The notes beneath the pieces are model-generated. The model worked only from the letters and a program-made list of their open reading frames with translations, searched no databases and had not been told where the DNA came from. Below are positions 40,606 to 51,600 of a DNA stretch of 64,000 nt, piece after piece (the stretch's first letter is position 1; every line of letters starts with the position of its first letter). The stretch spans positions 57,033 through 121,032 of the forward strand of contig JAUNHC010000015.1 of NCBI GenBank assembly GCA_030524175.1, given 5' to 3'. This stretch comes from Eubacteriales bacterium (lineage in GTDB: Bacteria; Bacillota; Clostridia; Lachnospirales; Lachnospiraceae). Position numbers and translations under genes: made by a program.

Positions 40606-41835
40606 AAGGATCTCCTTTTCATATTGCATACCCCATCCTACCATATGCTTGTTAAAGTAATATTTGCTTTTCATCCTGGGACGTCCGACCGTATCATTTA
40701 GTATGGCCTGGCGTTTTGTCAGAACACTTACATCGGCGCCCTTGGGCAGGGTCACATAAACTCTGCGGATATAGTAAAATGGGTAGGTATCGCCGTTGTT
40801 TTTCAATATATATTGCTCACAGGGAAGCATTTTCAAGGGGACAGGAGTTTTGTCTATATTCAGGTCTGTTTTCTCGAAATTATTAAATCCGTAGTCAAGG
40901 AGTGCGGCTGTGTCAGAATACGCACCATTGACAGAATTCAGGACAACACTCATAAGAATGGTATCGCCGCGTTTGGCAAAGGTTACAAGTGTATTTCCGG
41001 CTGCGTCGGTGTAACCTGTTTTTCCTCCTAAGACACCGTCATATGCGTAATCTCTCCCGGCCATCATCTTATGATGGTTAAGCAGATACCTTGTCTCAGG
41101 CTGCTTGTTGGTAGGCGGTATCTCAAAGATATCTTTGGTGGCAAATTTGCGGAACAAAGGATTGAACCATGCAGCTTTTGCAATTTTGGCCATATCATTT
41201 GCAGTGGTGTAATGGTTCTCATCTGTAAGGCCGTTAGGATTGTTAAAATGTGTTCCCGTGCAGCCTAACTGATCTGCCCGCTGGTTCATCATTTCCACAA
41301 ACTTTTTCACAGAACCGCAAGTTTTCTCTGCCACGGCCAGTGCCATTTCGTTGGCAGATTCCAGCATTACAGCCATTAAAGACTGCTGTACAGTAAATTC
41401 TTCATCTGTTTCAGCGTAGATAGATGAGCTCATAGGTTCAATTCCATAGGCGGCATTTTCCGAGACAACAAGGCTGTCATTTAAATCTAGATTTTCACAT
41501 GCCAGCAATGTTGTCATAATCTTTGTGATACTGGCTGGATATAATTTTTGGTCTGCATTTTTAGAATAAAGGATGGACTCTGTATAGACATCCATCAGAA
41601 CTGCCGACTGCGCCTCAATTTTAGGACCTTCCGGCCAGCCTTGGATAGAATCTGTGTCTGCTGCCTGATAGTAGGCTTCTGTGTGCGGGTCCGGCGTCGG
41701 AGTTGCTGCAGAGGTTCCGTTTTCCCCTGTGGATTCATTAGCACCGAATACCATACCAGGCTGGACAAACAGCATGCCAGTACACAGAATACAGCAGAAA
41801 GCCCTTTTTAAAATATGATTCTTTTTTCTTACCAT
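40588..41835 (-). CDS. D-alanyl-D-alanine carboxypeptidase (DacF/PBP5 type, S11)
   Basis: A 415-residue protein starting at ATG 41835 with GAAGGG 8 nt upstream; an ATG two codons earlier is too close to it. Signal peptide (about 8-30), then a Thr/Pro linker and the S11 domain with SITK (S102-K105), SAN (S160-N162) and KTG (272-274). The C-terminal 90 residues form the beta-rich PBP5-C-like domain, and the last helix may associate with the membrane. It trims the terminal D-Ala from peptidoglycan stem peptides. Its 3' end overlaps the convergent exonuclease gene, so antisense transcription is possible. A TATAAT lies upstream near 41900. Confidence 0.92.
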   Translation of the reverse strand: MVRKKNHILKRAFCCILCTGMLFVQPGMVFGANESTGENGTSAATPTPDPHTEAYYQAADTDSIQGWPEGPKIEAQSAVLMDVYTESILYSKNADQKLYPASITKIMTTLLACENLDLNDSLVVSENAAYGIEPMSSSIYAETDEEFTVQQSLMAVMLESANEMALAVAEKTCGSVKKFVEMMNQRADQLGCTGTHFNNPNGLTDENHYTTANDMAKIAKAAWFNPLFRKFATKDIFEIPPTNKQPETRYLLNHHKMMAGRDYAYDGVLGGKTGYTDAAGNTLVTFAKRGDTILMSVVLNSVNGAYSDTAALLDYGFNNFEKTDLNIDKTPVPLKMLPCEQYILKNNGDTYPFYYIRRVYVTLPKGADVSVLTKRQAILNDTVGRPRMKSKYYFNKHMVGWGMQYEKEILSDLLL

Positions 41836-41841
41836 ATACAT

Positions 41842-42110
41842 TACCCTTCATTTGTATTAGTATTATTCTATTTTTCCACAATCGCCCCCATTATATCACC
41901 TTTTTTTTGTGAAGACTACTCTTTAAGTATTAAATTTCTATATACTAATACAGCCCAGAAACTATAGAAGGGGCTTATTACGTGATCATCAGTCATAGTC
42001 TCAGCTAAGTAACTACCTATTATATGGGGTGATTTTCCGGGAGTGCAGCCAATTGATTTATGATGCATCAGGTGTTGATTTACGAAAAGAACGCCCTATT
42101 ATCGAAAAAA
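41842..42110. other. Intergenic region before the ileS T-box
   Basis: This stretch holds the upstream region of the carboxypeptidase gene (a -10-like TATAAT on the minus strand near 41900) and about 200 bp between it and the ileS promoter. I see no ORF with a ribosome site, no conserved RNA motif that I can name and no repeat. Confidence 0.4.
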
Positions 42111-42113
42111 CAC

Positions 42114-42143
42114 TTGACATATGGAATTTGGAACCATTATAAT
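42114..42143 (+). promoter_or_regulatory. ileS: Promoter of the T-box/ileS unit
   Basis: TTGACA (42114-42119), 18-nt spacer, TATAAT (42138-42143), about 35-40 nt before the T-box leader. Confidence 0.75.
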
Positions 42144-42179
42144 ATATCAGCATACAAAGAATAAAATAAACACACATAA

Positions 42180-42452
42180 AGACAATGATGGAGACAGTAT
42201 GTTGCCACAGAAAGCAGCAGCGAGCCGGAGACAGTGTAAGCCCGGTGCGAGTAAGTGCATCAGAAAATCACTCCGGAGTTTCATTTCTGAAGAATATCCG
42301 CAGTCCAAAGAGGACAAGGTATGAGTAAGAACTGACGGTGATTCCCCCGTTAAAGGGAACATGTATCGGCAGAATGATGCCCGTACAATGTAACAGGTGG
42401 TTTAGCGAATGTAAAGATCTTTCGTCCTTTTACAAGGGCGAAGTTTTTTTAT
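42180..42452 (+). ncRNA. T-box riboswitch sensing uncharged tRNA-Ile
   Basis: Leader of ileS. The Stem I elements AGCGAGCCGG and GTGTAAGCCCGGTGCGAGTAAG (in two pieces) are followed by GAAA-ATC-ACTCC, where ATC (42267-42269) is the isoleucine specifier codon. The antiterminator carries AGGTGGTTTAGCGA (42395-42408) with the T-box bulge UGGU (42398-42401) that pairs with the tRNA 3' end (discriminator A). A terminator stem (42420-42429 with 42434-42443) and T7 follow. Uncharged tRNA-Ile would stabilise the antiterminator and allow ileS transcription. Confidence 0.9.
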
Positions 42453-42566
42453 ATACCGGAAAATTTCTATATTTCAGATTTATCCGGAAAAATAAAGTAC
42501 ATCAGGCAGACTAAGTAATAAGCTGTTCCGGATGTACACAATATAAAATATAGGAGGGAAAATGCT

Positions 42567-45500
42567 GTGTACCAGAAAGTAGACACGAACTTGAATTTTG
42601 TGGACCGTGAAAAAAAAGTTGAAGAATTCTGGAAAGAAAACCATATCTTTGAGAAGAGCATGGAGAACCGCAAAGAGGGTGAAACCTATACCTTCTATGA
42701 CGGCCCGCCGACTGCAAACGGCAAACCTCATATCGGCCATGTGCTTACCCGTGTTATTAAAGATATGATTCCCAGATACCGTACTATGAAGGGCTATATG
42801 GTTCCTCGTAAAGCGGGCTGGGATACTCACGGACTTCCGGTGGAACTGGAAGTGGAGAAAATGCTTGGTCTGGACGGTAAGGAACAGATTGAGGAATATG
42901 GTCTGGAACCGTTTATCAAACATTGCAAAGAAAGTGTCTGGAAATACAAAGGTATGTGGGAAGATTTTTCAGGTACTGTAGGTTTCTGGGCTGATATGGA
43001 TCATCCGTATGTAACCTATCACAATGATTATATTGAATCAGAATGGTGGGCATTAAAGCAGATTTGGGAAAAAGGACTGTTATATAAAGGCTACAAGATT
43101 GTTCCGTATTGTCCCCGCTGCGGTACGCCTCTGTCAAGCCATGAGGTAGCTCAGGGGTACAAGGACGTGAAGGAACGTTCCGCTATTGCCCGTTTTAAGG
43201 CTGTTGGGGAGGATGCCTATTTCCTGGCATGGACTACAACCCCATGGACATTGCCGTCCAATGTGGCGTTATGTGTGAATCCTCAGGAGGAATACGTAAA
43301 AGTTAAGAACAATAAGGAAGACAAAGTGTATTACATGGCCGGTGCTCTGGTTGAGAAAGTTCTGGGCGAGGACGTGGAGATTCTTGAGACATACACAGGT
43401 AAGGATCTGGAATACAAAGAGTATGAACCATTATTCAAATTTGTCAGCCCTGCCAAGAAGTCTTATTATGTAACCTGTGCTGATTATGTTACCTTGACAG
43501 ACGGTACTGGTATTGTACACATTGCACCGGCTTTCGGTGAGGACGATGCCCAGGTAGGACGCCGTTATGATCTTCCGTTTGTACAGCTTGTTGATGAGAA
43601 AGGTGAGATGACGGAAGAGACCGACTGGGCAGGAACCTTCTGCAAAAAAGCTGACAAATTCATCCTGAAGGATCTGGAAGAGCGGGGGCTTTTATATGAC
43701 GCTCCAAAATTTGAGCATAGCTATCCTCATTGCTGGAGATGCGATACCCCGTTGATTTATTATGCAAGAGAATCCTGGTTCATCAAGATGACTGATGTGA
43801 AGGATGATCTGATCCGCAACAACAATACGATCAACTGGATTCCTGAAAGCATTGGCAAAGGGCGGTTTGGTGACTGGCTGGAGAATGTCCAGGACTGGGG
43901 TATCAGCCGTAACCGTTACTGGGGGACTCCGCTGAATATTTGGGAATGTGAATGCGGACATATGCATTCCATAGGGAGCAGGGAAGAACTGAAATCCATG
44001 TCGGATAATTGTCCGGATGACATTGAGCTTCACCGCCCATATATTGACGGAGTGACGATCAAGTGTCCGAAATGCGGAAAAGAGATGCACCGCGTACCGG
44101 AAGTGATCGACTGCTGGTTTGACTCCGGGGCAATGCCTTTTGCACAGCATCATTATCCATTTGAAAATAAAGAATTATTTGAGCAGCAGTTCCCGGCTGA
44201 TTTTATTTCAGAAGCTGTGGACCAGACTCGTGGATGGTTCTATTCTCTCCTTGCGATTTCTACACTGATCTTCAATAAAGCACCATATAAGAACGTTATA
44301 GTTCTGGGACATGTTCAGGATGAAAACGGACAGAAGATGAGCAAATCCAAAGGGAATGCAGTAGACCCCTTCGATGCGCTGGATCAGTACGGGGCTGACG
44401 CGATCCGCTGGTATTTCTATATTAACAGTGCGCCATGGCTGCCTAACCGTTTCCATGGAAAAGCAGTAGTAGAAGGACAGCGTAAGTTCATGAGTACATT
44501 GTGGAACACATATGCGTTCTTTGTGCTCTATGCGAACATTGACAATTTTGATGCCACAAAGTATTCCCTGGAATACCATAAGCTTCCTGTTATGGATAAG
44601 TGGCTTTTAAGCAAGCTCAATACACTTATCAAGACAGTAGATGATAACCTGGCAAACTACAGAATACCGGAAAGTGCCAGAGCACTTCAGGAATTTGTAG
44701 ATGAAATGAGTAACTGGTATGTAAGAAGAAGCCGTGAGCGCTTCTGGGCAAAGGGCATGGAGCAGGATAAGATCAACGCTTATATGACACTGTACACTGC
44801 CCTGGTAACTGTTGCTGAGGTGGCAGCGCCCATGATTCCGTTCATGACAGAAGATATTTACCAGAATCTTGTAAGAAGTATTGACAAGGAAGCTCCGGAA
44901 AGCGTCCATCTCTGTGAATTTCCGACTGCCAATGACAGCTGGATAGATAAAGAACTGGAAGCAAATATGGAGATTCTCCTTAAGATAGTCGTTCTTGGGC
45001 GTGCCTGCAGAAATGCGGCTAATATCAAGAACCGCCAGCCGATCGGCACCATGTTTGTAAAAGCCGAGAAGAAGATGGATAAATTCTTTACTGATATTAT
45101 TGCAGACGAGCTGAATGTGAAAGAAGTTAAATTTGCAGATGATGTGGAATCCTTCATCTCCTACAGCTTCAAACCCCAGCTTCGCACTGTAGGGCCGAAA
45201 TACGGCAAGCTTCTTAATGGTATCCGTAACGCACTTACAGATATCGACGGCAGCAAGGCAATGAATGAATTAAAAACTACTGGTGTCCTCACATTGGATA
45301 TCAATGGTAATAAAGTGGAACTGACGGAGGAAGACTTATTAATCGAGACTGCTCAGACAGAGGGATATGTTTCAGAGACAGAAGGGGAAACTTCTGTTGT
45401 CCTGGATACCAACCTCACTCCGGAATTAATTGAAGAAGGCTTTGTAAGAGAAATCATCAGTAAAATACAGACTATGCGTAAGGAAGCCGGATTCGAAGTC

Positions 45501-45683
45501 ATGGACAAAATTTGTGTCTATGCAAAAGACAATGAAAAAATCATGGATATCATAAGCACCCATCAGGAAGAAATCAAAGCAGAAGTTCTTGCAGAGAATA
45601 TCATTATGGGTGAAGCCGATGGTTATGTGAAGGACTGGAATATTAATAAGGAACAGGTAACTATGGGCGTATCCAGATTATAG
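42567..45683 (+). CDS. ileS: Isoleucyl-tRNA synthetase, type 2 (IleRS2-like)
   Basis: A 1038-residue class I synthetase. The GTG start at 42567 has AGGAGGG 7 nt upstream. HIGH motif KPHIGHVL near residue 56 and KMSKS in GQKMSKSKGN near 590. The N-terminus (YDGPPTANGKPHIGHVLT), HNDYIESEWWALKQIW and CPRCGTPLSSHEVAQGYKD follow the pattern of the eukaryote-like IleRS2 clade rather than Bacillus type 1 IleRS. Established knowledge links this clade to low sensitivity to mupirocin. The editing domain and C-terminal tRNA-binding domain are present. Controlled by the T-box above. Followed 11 nt later by glgP. Confidence 0.95.
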   Translation: MYQKVDTNLNFVDREKKVEEFWKENHIFEKSMENRKEGETYTFYDGPPTANGKPHIGHVLTRVIKDMIPRYRTMKGYMVPRKAGWDTHGLPVELEVEKMLGLDGKEQIEEYGLEPFIKHCKESVWKYKGMWEDFSGTVGFWADMDHPYVTYHNDYIESEWWALKQIWEKGLLYKGYKIVPYCPRCGTPLSSHEVAQGYKDVKERSAIARFKAVGEDAYFLAWTTTPWTLPSNVALCVNPQEEYVKVKNNKEDKVYYMAGALVEKVLGEDVEILETYTGKDLEYKEYEPLFKFVSPAKKSYYVTCADYVTLTDGTGIVHIAPAFGEDDAQVGRRYDLPFVQLVDEKGEMTEETDWAGTFCKKADKFILKDLEERGLLYDAPKFEHSYPHCWRCDTPLIYYARESWFIKMTDVKDDLIRNNNTINWIPESIGKGRFGDWLENVQDWGISRNRYWGTPLNIWECECGHMHSIGSREELKSMSDNCPDDIELHRPYIDGVTIKCPKCGKEMHRVPEVIDCWFDSGAMPFAQHHYPFENKELFEQQFPADFISEAVDQTRGWFYSLLAISTLIFNKAPYKNVIVLGHVQDENGQKMSKSKGNAVDPFDALDQYGADAIRWYFYINSAPWLPNRFHGKAVVEGQRKFMSTLWNTYAFFVLYANIDNFDATKYSLEYHKLPVMDKWLLSKLNTLIKTVDDNLANYRIPESARALQEFVDEMSNWYVRRSRERFWAKGMEQDKINAYMTLYTALVTVAEVAAPMIPFMTEDIYQNLVRSIDKEAPESVHLCEFPTANDSWIDKELEANMEILLKIVVLGRACRNAANIKNRQPIGTMFVKAEKKMDKFFTDIIADELNVKEVKFADDVESFISYSFKPQLRTVGPKYGKLLNGIRNALTDIDGSKAMNELKTTGVLTLDINGNKVELTEEDLLIETAQTEGYVSETEGETSVVLDTNLTPELIEEGFVREIISKIQTMRKEAGFEVMDKICVYAKDNEKIMDIISTHQEEIKAEVLAENIIMGEADGYVKDWNINKEQVTMGVSRL

Positions 45684-45693
45684 GAGGTAAAGA

Positions 45694-48153
45694 ATGATTG
45701 ATAAGCAGTTCAAAAAAGAGGCATTCAAGGAAAGTGTAAAAGACAATGTGAAATTCCTCTACCGCAAAAAATTAGAGGAAGCTACACAGGAGCAGATTTT
45801 CCAGGCAGTAAGCTACACTGTGAAGGATGTAATTATCGACAACTGGCTGGAAACTCAGAATGCTTACGAGGAGCAGGATCCAAAGGTTCTGTATTATATG
45901 TCAATGGAATTCCTCATGGGCCGTGCATTGGGTAATAACTTGATTAACCTTGGAGCTTACGGGGAAGTAAAAGAGGCGTTAGAGGAGCTGGGATTAGATA
46001 TCAACTGTATCGAAGACCAGGAACCGGACCCTGCATTAGGAAACGGCGGTTTGGGAAGACTGGCTGCCTGCTTCCTGGATTCCCTTGCAACTTTGGGATA
46101 CTGTGCATATGGATGCGGAATCCGTTACCGTTATGGTATGTTCAAACAGGAAATCAAAGATGGTTTCCAGATTGAGGTACCTGACAACTGGCTGAAGAAT
46201 GGATATCCTTTTGAGTTACGCCGTCCGGAATATGCAAAAGAAGTGCATTTCGGAGGATACGTAAGAGTAGAATATGACCATGCAAAAGGCGAGAACAAAT
46301 TTGTCCATGAAGGATACCAGGCAGTAAAAGCAATTCCTTATGATATGCCGATCGTTGGTTATAATAACAAAATTGTCAATACCCTTCGTATCTGGGATGC
46401 AGAGCCTATTGTAGATTTCGGCCTTGACTCTTTCGATAAAGGCGATTATAAAACAGCAGTTGAGCAGGAAAACCTGGCCCGTAATATCGTGGAAGTTTTA
46501 TATCCCAATGATAACCATTATGCAGGAAAAGAACTGAGACTGAAACAGCAGTATTTCTTTGTTTCCGCTAGTATTCAGGCTGCTGTGGAAAAATATAAAA
46601 AGAATCATGACGATATTACCAAACTGTATGAAAAGGTAACATTCCAGATGAATGATACTCATCCTACAGTAGCTGTTGCAGAGCTTATGAGAATCCTTCT
46701 GGATGAGGAAGGTCTTGGATGGGATAAGGCTTGGGAGATCACTTCTAAATGCTGTGCCTATACCAACCACACCATTATGTCAGAGGCCCTTGAAAAATGG
46801 CCCATCGAGCTGTTTTCCAGACTTCTTCCCCGTATCTACCAGATCGTGGAAGAGATCAACCGCCGTTTCATAATTGAAGTACAGGCCAAATATCCTGGAA
46901 ACTACGAGAAAATTAAAAAGATGGCTATCATCTATGACGGACAGGTCAAAATGGCACATCTTGCTATTGTAGCCGGTTTCTCCGTAAATGGTGTTGCAAG
47001 ACTTCATACGGAAATTCTGAAAAACCAGGAACTGAAGGATTTCTACGAAATGATGCCGGAGAAATTCAACAACAAAACAAACGGTATCACACAGAGACGA
47101 TTCCTGCTCCACGGCAATCAGCTTCTGGCTGACTGGGTGACAAAGCACATAGGCCCGGATTGGGCGACAGATCTTTCACAGCTAAAGAAACTGTCCCTTT
47201 ATACGGACGATGAAAAAGCTTTGCAGGAGTTCATGAACATCAAATATCAGAACAAAGTCCGCCTGGCAAAATATATCCTGGAGCATAACGGAGTGGAAGT
47301 AGATCCGCGTTCCATCTTTGATGTCCAGGTTAAGAGACTTCATGAATACAAACGCCAGTTATTGAATATCCTGCACGTGATCTATCTTTATAATCAGATC
47401 AAGAGCCACCCGGAGATGGATTTCTATCCAAGAACCTTTATCTTCGGTGCAAAAGCCTCCGCAGGCTATCACCGAGCAAAGAAGATCATCAAGCTTATCA
47501 ATGCAGTGGCAGAAGTGGTAAACAACGATGCCTCCATTGGAGGAAAGCTGAAGGTAGTCTTCATTGAAAACTACCGCGTATCCAATGCTGAGATGATTTT
47601 TGCAGCAGCAGATGTGTCCGAACAGATTTCCACTGCCAGCAAAGAAGCATCAGGAACAGGTAACATGAAATTCATGCTTAACGGCGCAGTGACACTGGGA
47701 ACCATGGACGGAGCCAATGTGGAGATTGTAGAGGAAGTAGGAGCAGAAAACGCATTCATCTTCGGATTAAGTTCTGATGAAGTCATCAACTACGAAAACA
47801 ACGGCGGCTACGATCCAAATGTGATCTATAATACAGACGGAGATATCCGCCAGGTATTGGTACAGCTGATCAACGGGACCTTCTCCAATGATACAGAACT
47901 GTTCCGCGACCTGTACGACTCCCTGTTAAATACAAAGAACAGCGACAGACCGGACCAGTATTTCATCCTGGCAGACTTCCGTTCCTATGTAGATGCACAG
48001 AAGCGGGTAGAAAATGCTTACCGTGACGAAAAGGCATGGGCAAAGATGGCTCTCATGAACACCGCCTGCAGCGGCAAGTTCACTTCAGACAGAACCATCC
48101 AGGAATATGTGGATGACATCTGGCATCTGGACAAAGTGACGATCAAGCAGTAA
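45694..48153 (+). CDS. glgP: Glycogen/alpha-glucan phosphorylase
   Basis: An 819-residue protein of normal length for the family, with a GAGGTAAAG site and ATG 10 nt after ileS. Conserved segments: EPDPALGNGGLGRLAACFLDS in two pieces, the mid-protein HPTVAVAELMR, KRLHEYKRQLLN and the pyridoxal-phosphate site ASKEASGTGNMKFMLNGA, whose Lys binds the cofactor. It releases glucose-1-phosphate from glycogen or maltodextrin. The coupling to ileS is unusual as a metabolic pairing; with only 11 nt between them they could be cotranscribed and so respond to the isoleucine T-box. Confidence 0.95.
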   Translation: MIDKQFKKEAFKESVKDNVKFLYRKKLEEATQEQIFQAVSYTVKDVIIDNWLETQNAYEEQDPKVLYYMSMEFLMGRALGNNLINLGAYGEVKEALEELGLDINCIEDQEPDPALGNGGLGRLAACFLDSLATLGYCAYGCGIRYRYGMFKQEIKDGFQIEVPDNWLKNGYPFELRRPEYAKEVHFGGYVRVEYDHAKGENKFVHEGYQAVKAIPYDMPIVGYNNKIVNTLRIWDAEPIVDFGLDSFDKGDYKTAVEQENLARNIVEVLYPNDNHYAGKELRLKQQYFFVSASIQAAVEKYKKNHDDITKLYEKVTFQMNDTHPTVAVAELMRILLDEEGLGWDKAWEITSKCCAYTNHTIMSEALEKWPIELFSRLLPRIYQIVEEINRRFIIEVQAKYPGNYEKIKKMAIIYDGQVKMAHLAIVAGFSVNGVARLHTEILKNQELKDFYEMMPEKFNNKTNGITQRRFLLHGNQLLADWVTKHIGPDWATDLSQLKKLSLYTDDEKALQEFMNIKYQNKVRLAKYILEHNGVEVDPRSIFDVQVKRLHEYKRQLLNILHVIYLYNQIKSHPEMDFYPRTFIFGAKASAGYHRAKKIIKLINAVAEVVNNDASIGGKLKVVFIENYRVSNAEMIFAAADVSEQISTASKEASGTGNMKFMLNGAVTLGTMDGANVEIVEEVGAENAFIFGLSSDEVINYENNGGYDPNVIYNTDGDIRQVLVQLINGTFSNDTELFRDLYDSLLNTKNSDRPDQYFILADFRSYVDAQKRVENAYRDEKAWAKMALMNTACSGKFTSDRTIQEYVDDIWHLDKVTIKQ

Positions 48154-48530
48154 TATATCCCCGTATGTCACCTGTACAGCCAATGGTTCTAATACCGGAG
48201 CTGCTGATGACAGGCAAGTAACATATACGGATGCTGATTGTAATCTATTAGTAACAAATTGCAGCCGGAAGAAGCGGCTGACAAGAAGAGATACACGCGG
48301 GACGGGCTTCGGCCCGGCCTGCACATAAAACAGGCAATAACCACCTCTTTAAGGCGGTTTTGCACATAAATTATGAAGCAATATAGTGCAGAATACACGA
48401 TATAGTAGCTATATCAGAATCTTACAGTAACTACTACAAAATGTTGATTTTGGACCATAAAAGCCCGGAAAGTACATATTTTCCACCTATGGGAAATTTA
48501 AGAAAATTGTAAAATTTTCAATCAATTCAC
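48154..48530 (+). other. Intergenic region between glgP and the surface protein gene
   Basis: No ORF with a ribosome site is seen. Possible hairpins are CGGGC-TTCG-GCCCG (48303-48316, a UUCG tetraloop) and AACCACCT/AGGCGGTT (48339-48346 with 48352-48359, one mismatch, followed by T's), either of which could terminate glgP. The rest is AT-rich upstream sequence of the surface protein promoter. Confidence 0.4.
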
Positions 48531-48559
48531 TTGACAAACCGGGGGGAAAGCACTATATT
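48531..48559 (+). promoter_or_regulatory. Strong promoter of the surface protein gene
   Basis: TTGACA (48531-48536), 17-nt spacer, TATATT (48554-48559). It is preceded by an A/T-rich stretch (48490-48530) that could act as an UP-element, consistent with high expression. The 5' leader is about 70 nt. Confidence 0.75.
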
Positions 48560-48636
48560 ATTCATAACGGACAGATTATGTCTAGGAATCTTTACCCAAA
48601 AAGAAATAGTTATATTAAGGAAAGGGGAACTATAAC

Positions 48637-51600
48637 ATGACGAAACTAAAAAACACAAAGAAGGGCATGGCAAAAAAAGCGCTGAGCATCTCACTCGTCG
48701 CAGCAATGCTGGCTACTTCTAATGTTCCGGTTTGGGCTGCGGAGGATTTGTTCTCTGATGGCAGCGCAGTAGAAGCTGAAGTAGATACACCGTTTACAGA
48801 GGAAACTCCTGATACTGCTTTATTTAGTTCAGAAGCTCCGGCTGAAGAGGCACCGGTGACAGAAGAAGCTCCAGTAGAAGATGTTGTGTCAGATGCAGCT
48901 GTTGTCGCTGCTGCTGATACTACAGAGGATGTCAATCTCTTAGACTATGAAGTAAAAGATTTAAAACTGAACAACATTGGAGAATGGGGGACAGATACGG
49001 TTTCTGTAGCAGGATCCATCCAATCAAATGGTAATGATGTCCAAAATTTACAGTATGTTTGGCTTGCTGATGGATTACAGGCTGACGGAGCTGATGCAGC
49101 AGATACTGCTAGTGGGAATATAAGTACGATTACATACACTCCTACTAAAGCGGATTATAATAAGACCTTATCATTGAGAATTTATCAGACTGCTCCTAAT
49201 GGTATGGTATTGTTCAGTAAAACAATTGCCGGCAGCATTGTTCAGGCACAGGATATCAGCACAGATTTTAACGCTGCACTTACTCTTGCTTCCACTGCGC
49301 CCTCTTACAATGGAACCGAGCAGAAGCCAACACCTAGCAATACCTATAGTGTGACAAAAGACGGACTGAGCCTTGATGGATCAATGATCGATTGGCATTA
49401 TGAAACAGAAGGTAATGATTTTACTAACGTGACAGAGAAGGATATTACAGTTTACGGTACACTTACCGGAACAAATGATTCAGCTTCTAATGCGTATGGT
49501 TATACTGCCAGAACTGCCGAAGCTACTTATCAGATTGCTCCGTTAGAGCTTTCTTCATCTAATTTGAAACCATCCATGGTAACTACTTCCGTAGAATATA
49601 CCGGAGATGTTCAGACCTTTGGGAAAAAAGATGTGAAGCTAGAAGTTCTGGTCAATGCCAATACTAATATGAAGACTGACATTACTGCCGCTCTTAAGGC
49701 TGACGCTACATTCAGTGGTGCAGCGGCGGATAAATCTGTTGGTACAGACTACAAACTTGATTCGTCTACTGACTGGGCAGGTGCTTTTGACACCTCTGAT
49801 GCTGCAAATGAAATCCTTAAGAACTTTGAGGTTCCAAGCTCGCTTGTAGTTAATGTAGAGAACACATATGCCATTACTAAACGGAATTTGAGCAACTGTA
49901 CAGGTACAATTACAGAGCAGCTTCTCAGTACTTTTAGAGGTAATCCTGACGCCACAGTTAGTGCAGCAGATATTACATTAACAGATAAAAGCGGCAGAAC
50001 ATTTACTCTTGCCGCATTAGATACAGCAGGCCAGATTACCATCCAGGTTAACAATGCTGTTTTTGCTGCCGCAAATGCAAACAAAACAGGGGTTGTACAG
50101 AATGCTGTTACTGTCAGCTATGCAGCAGATTCTGATAATGTGACCGGAAGCCTTAATCTGCCCATGACATTGGTTACAAGGTCTTTAGGTACTGTTACCG
50201 TTACAAAGGATGGTAGTGCCAACACCGTCGTGCCTACATCAAAAGCTGATGCAGGTAACCTGACTGTTCCTTATATCGGCAAGGCATATTCCTTAACCGG
50301 AACAACCGGAACTTTAAATAGTTTGAATATTGCTGGCGCAGATCCTTCAGAATATGATGTTGCCTATAATGACAATGTAAATGCTGGTATTGTAGAAGTT
50401 ACCATTACTGGTAAAAGCAGCCTTGCAGGCAGCACAAAGAAAGTATACTTTACCATTGCACAGCATGAAGTTAACAGTGGTTTCACTGTAAAGAACGGGG
50501 TGACCGTAAATCCGGCCAACAACAGCAACGCTGCCTTATATAAAGACGCGCTGGGTATGGAATTTAAAACACGTTTAACCGGCGCTACTTCTGACACTAC
50601 TCTTAAAGAAGGTACAGATTATACAGTTAAGTATTATTACACCAATGGTAATACTTATGCAGATGAAGCTGCAGTAAAAGCTGATTTGGCTACAAATGTT
50701 GCCGGAAAATATGTTACTGCAATAGCAACTCCAGTTAAAAATGGAAACTTTAAGCTTGCTACCGTTGCATTTATTTATGACAGTGCTGTAATCGCCAAGA
50801 AATCCATTAGTAATGTCACTATTACTGTTGAAAAAGATTCCTATACCTTTACAGGCAAAGAAATTGTTCCAAACATTGTTGTAAAAGACGGAACAGTTAC
50901 ACTGGACAAGGGTGTGGATTATAATCTGAAATTAAAGGACAACATTGATGTGGGCACTGCAACAATAACTGTTGTACCTACAGCTGGCAGCGACTATGCT
51001 GGTGACACAGCCGCAACAACTACCTTCAAAATCGAAGCTGCAAAAGCAGAAGATGTAAAAGCCACTTTAAGTGCAACCGCAAGTGCTGTGGCTACAACAG
51101 GAAAAGATAATACCTTTAATTACACAGGCAGACAGGTGAAACCATCTGTATCTAAAGTTGAGTTAAATGGTGTAGATGTTACAAAATATTTCGATATCAC
51201 CTACATTACCTATGGTGAGAACGTAAACGCCGGAAAAGAAATGGGAAGTGTTGTGATCTCCCCGAAAGCAGATGTAAAGAACTTCACAGGAACTAAAACC
51301 CACCTTTTCAACATCCAGGGTAAAGAATTAGACGGTGTGCTGAAACTTTACAAAAACGATAAGACACAGGTTGTAACAACGGATCACGTTGCTTTGACAA
51401 AAACCGGCGGCGATATCTATAACTTCTACTATGACGGCAGCGAGCAGACCTTTGCAGATGCGAAGTTTACACCGGCAGCTGCTACCAATGCTAAAGAAGG
51501 CACAGATTATGAAATTAAATATATCAACAACAAAGACGCAGGCATTGCTTTTGCAGCTGTTGTAGCCAAAGGAAATTATGAAGCGAACATTTTTAACTCT

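Noticed and set aside
41842-42110. A riboswitch other than the T-box before ileS
   Set aside because: The stretch lies upstream of the ileS promoter and shows no recognisable conserved riboswitch core.
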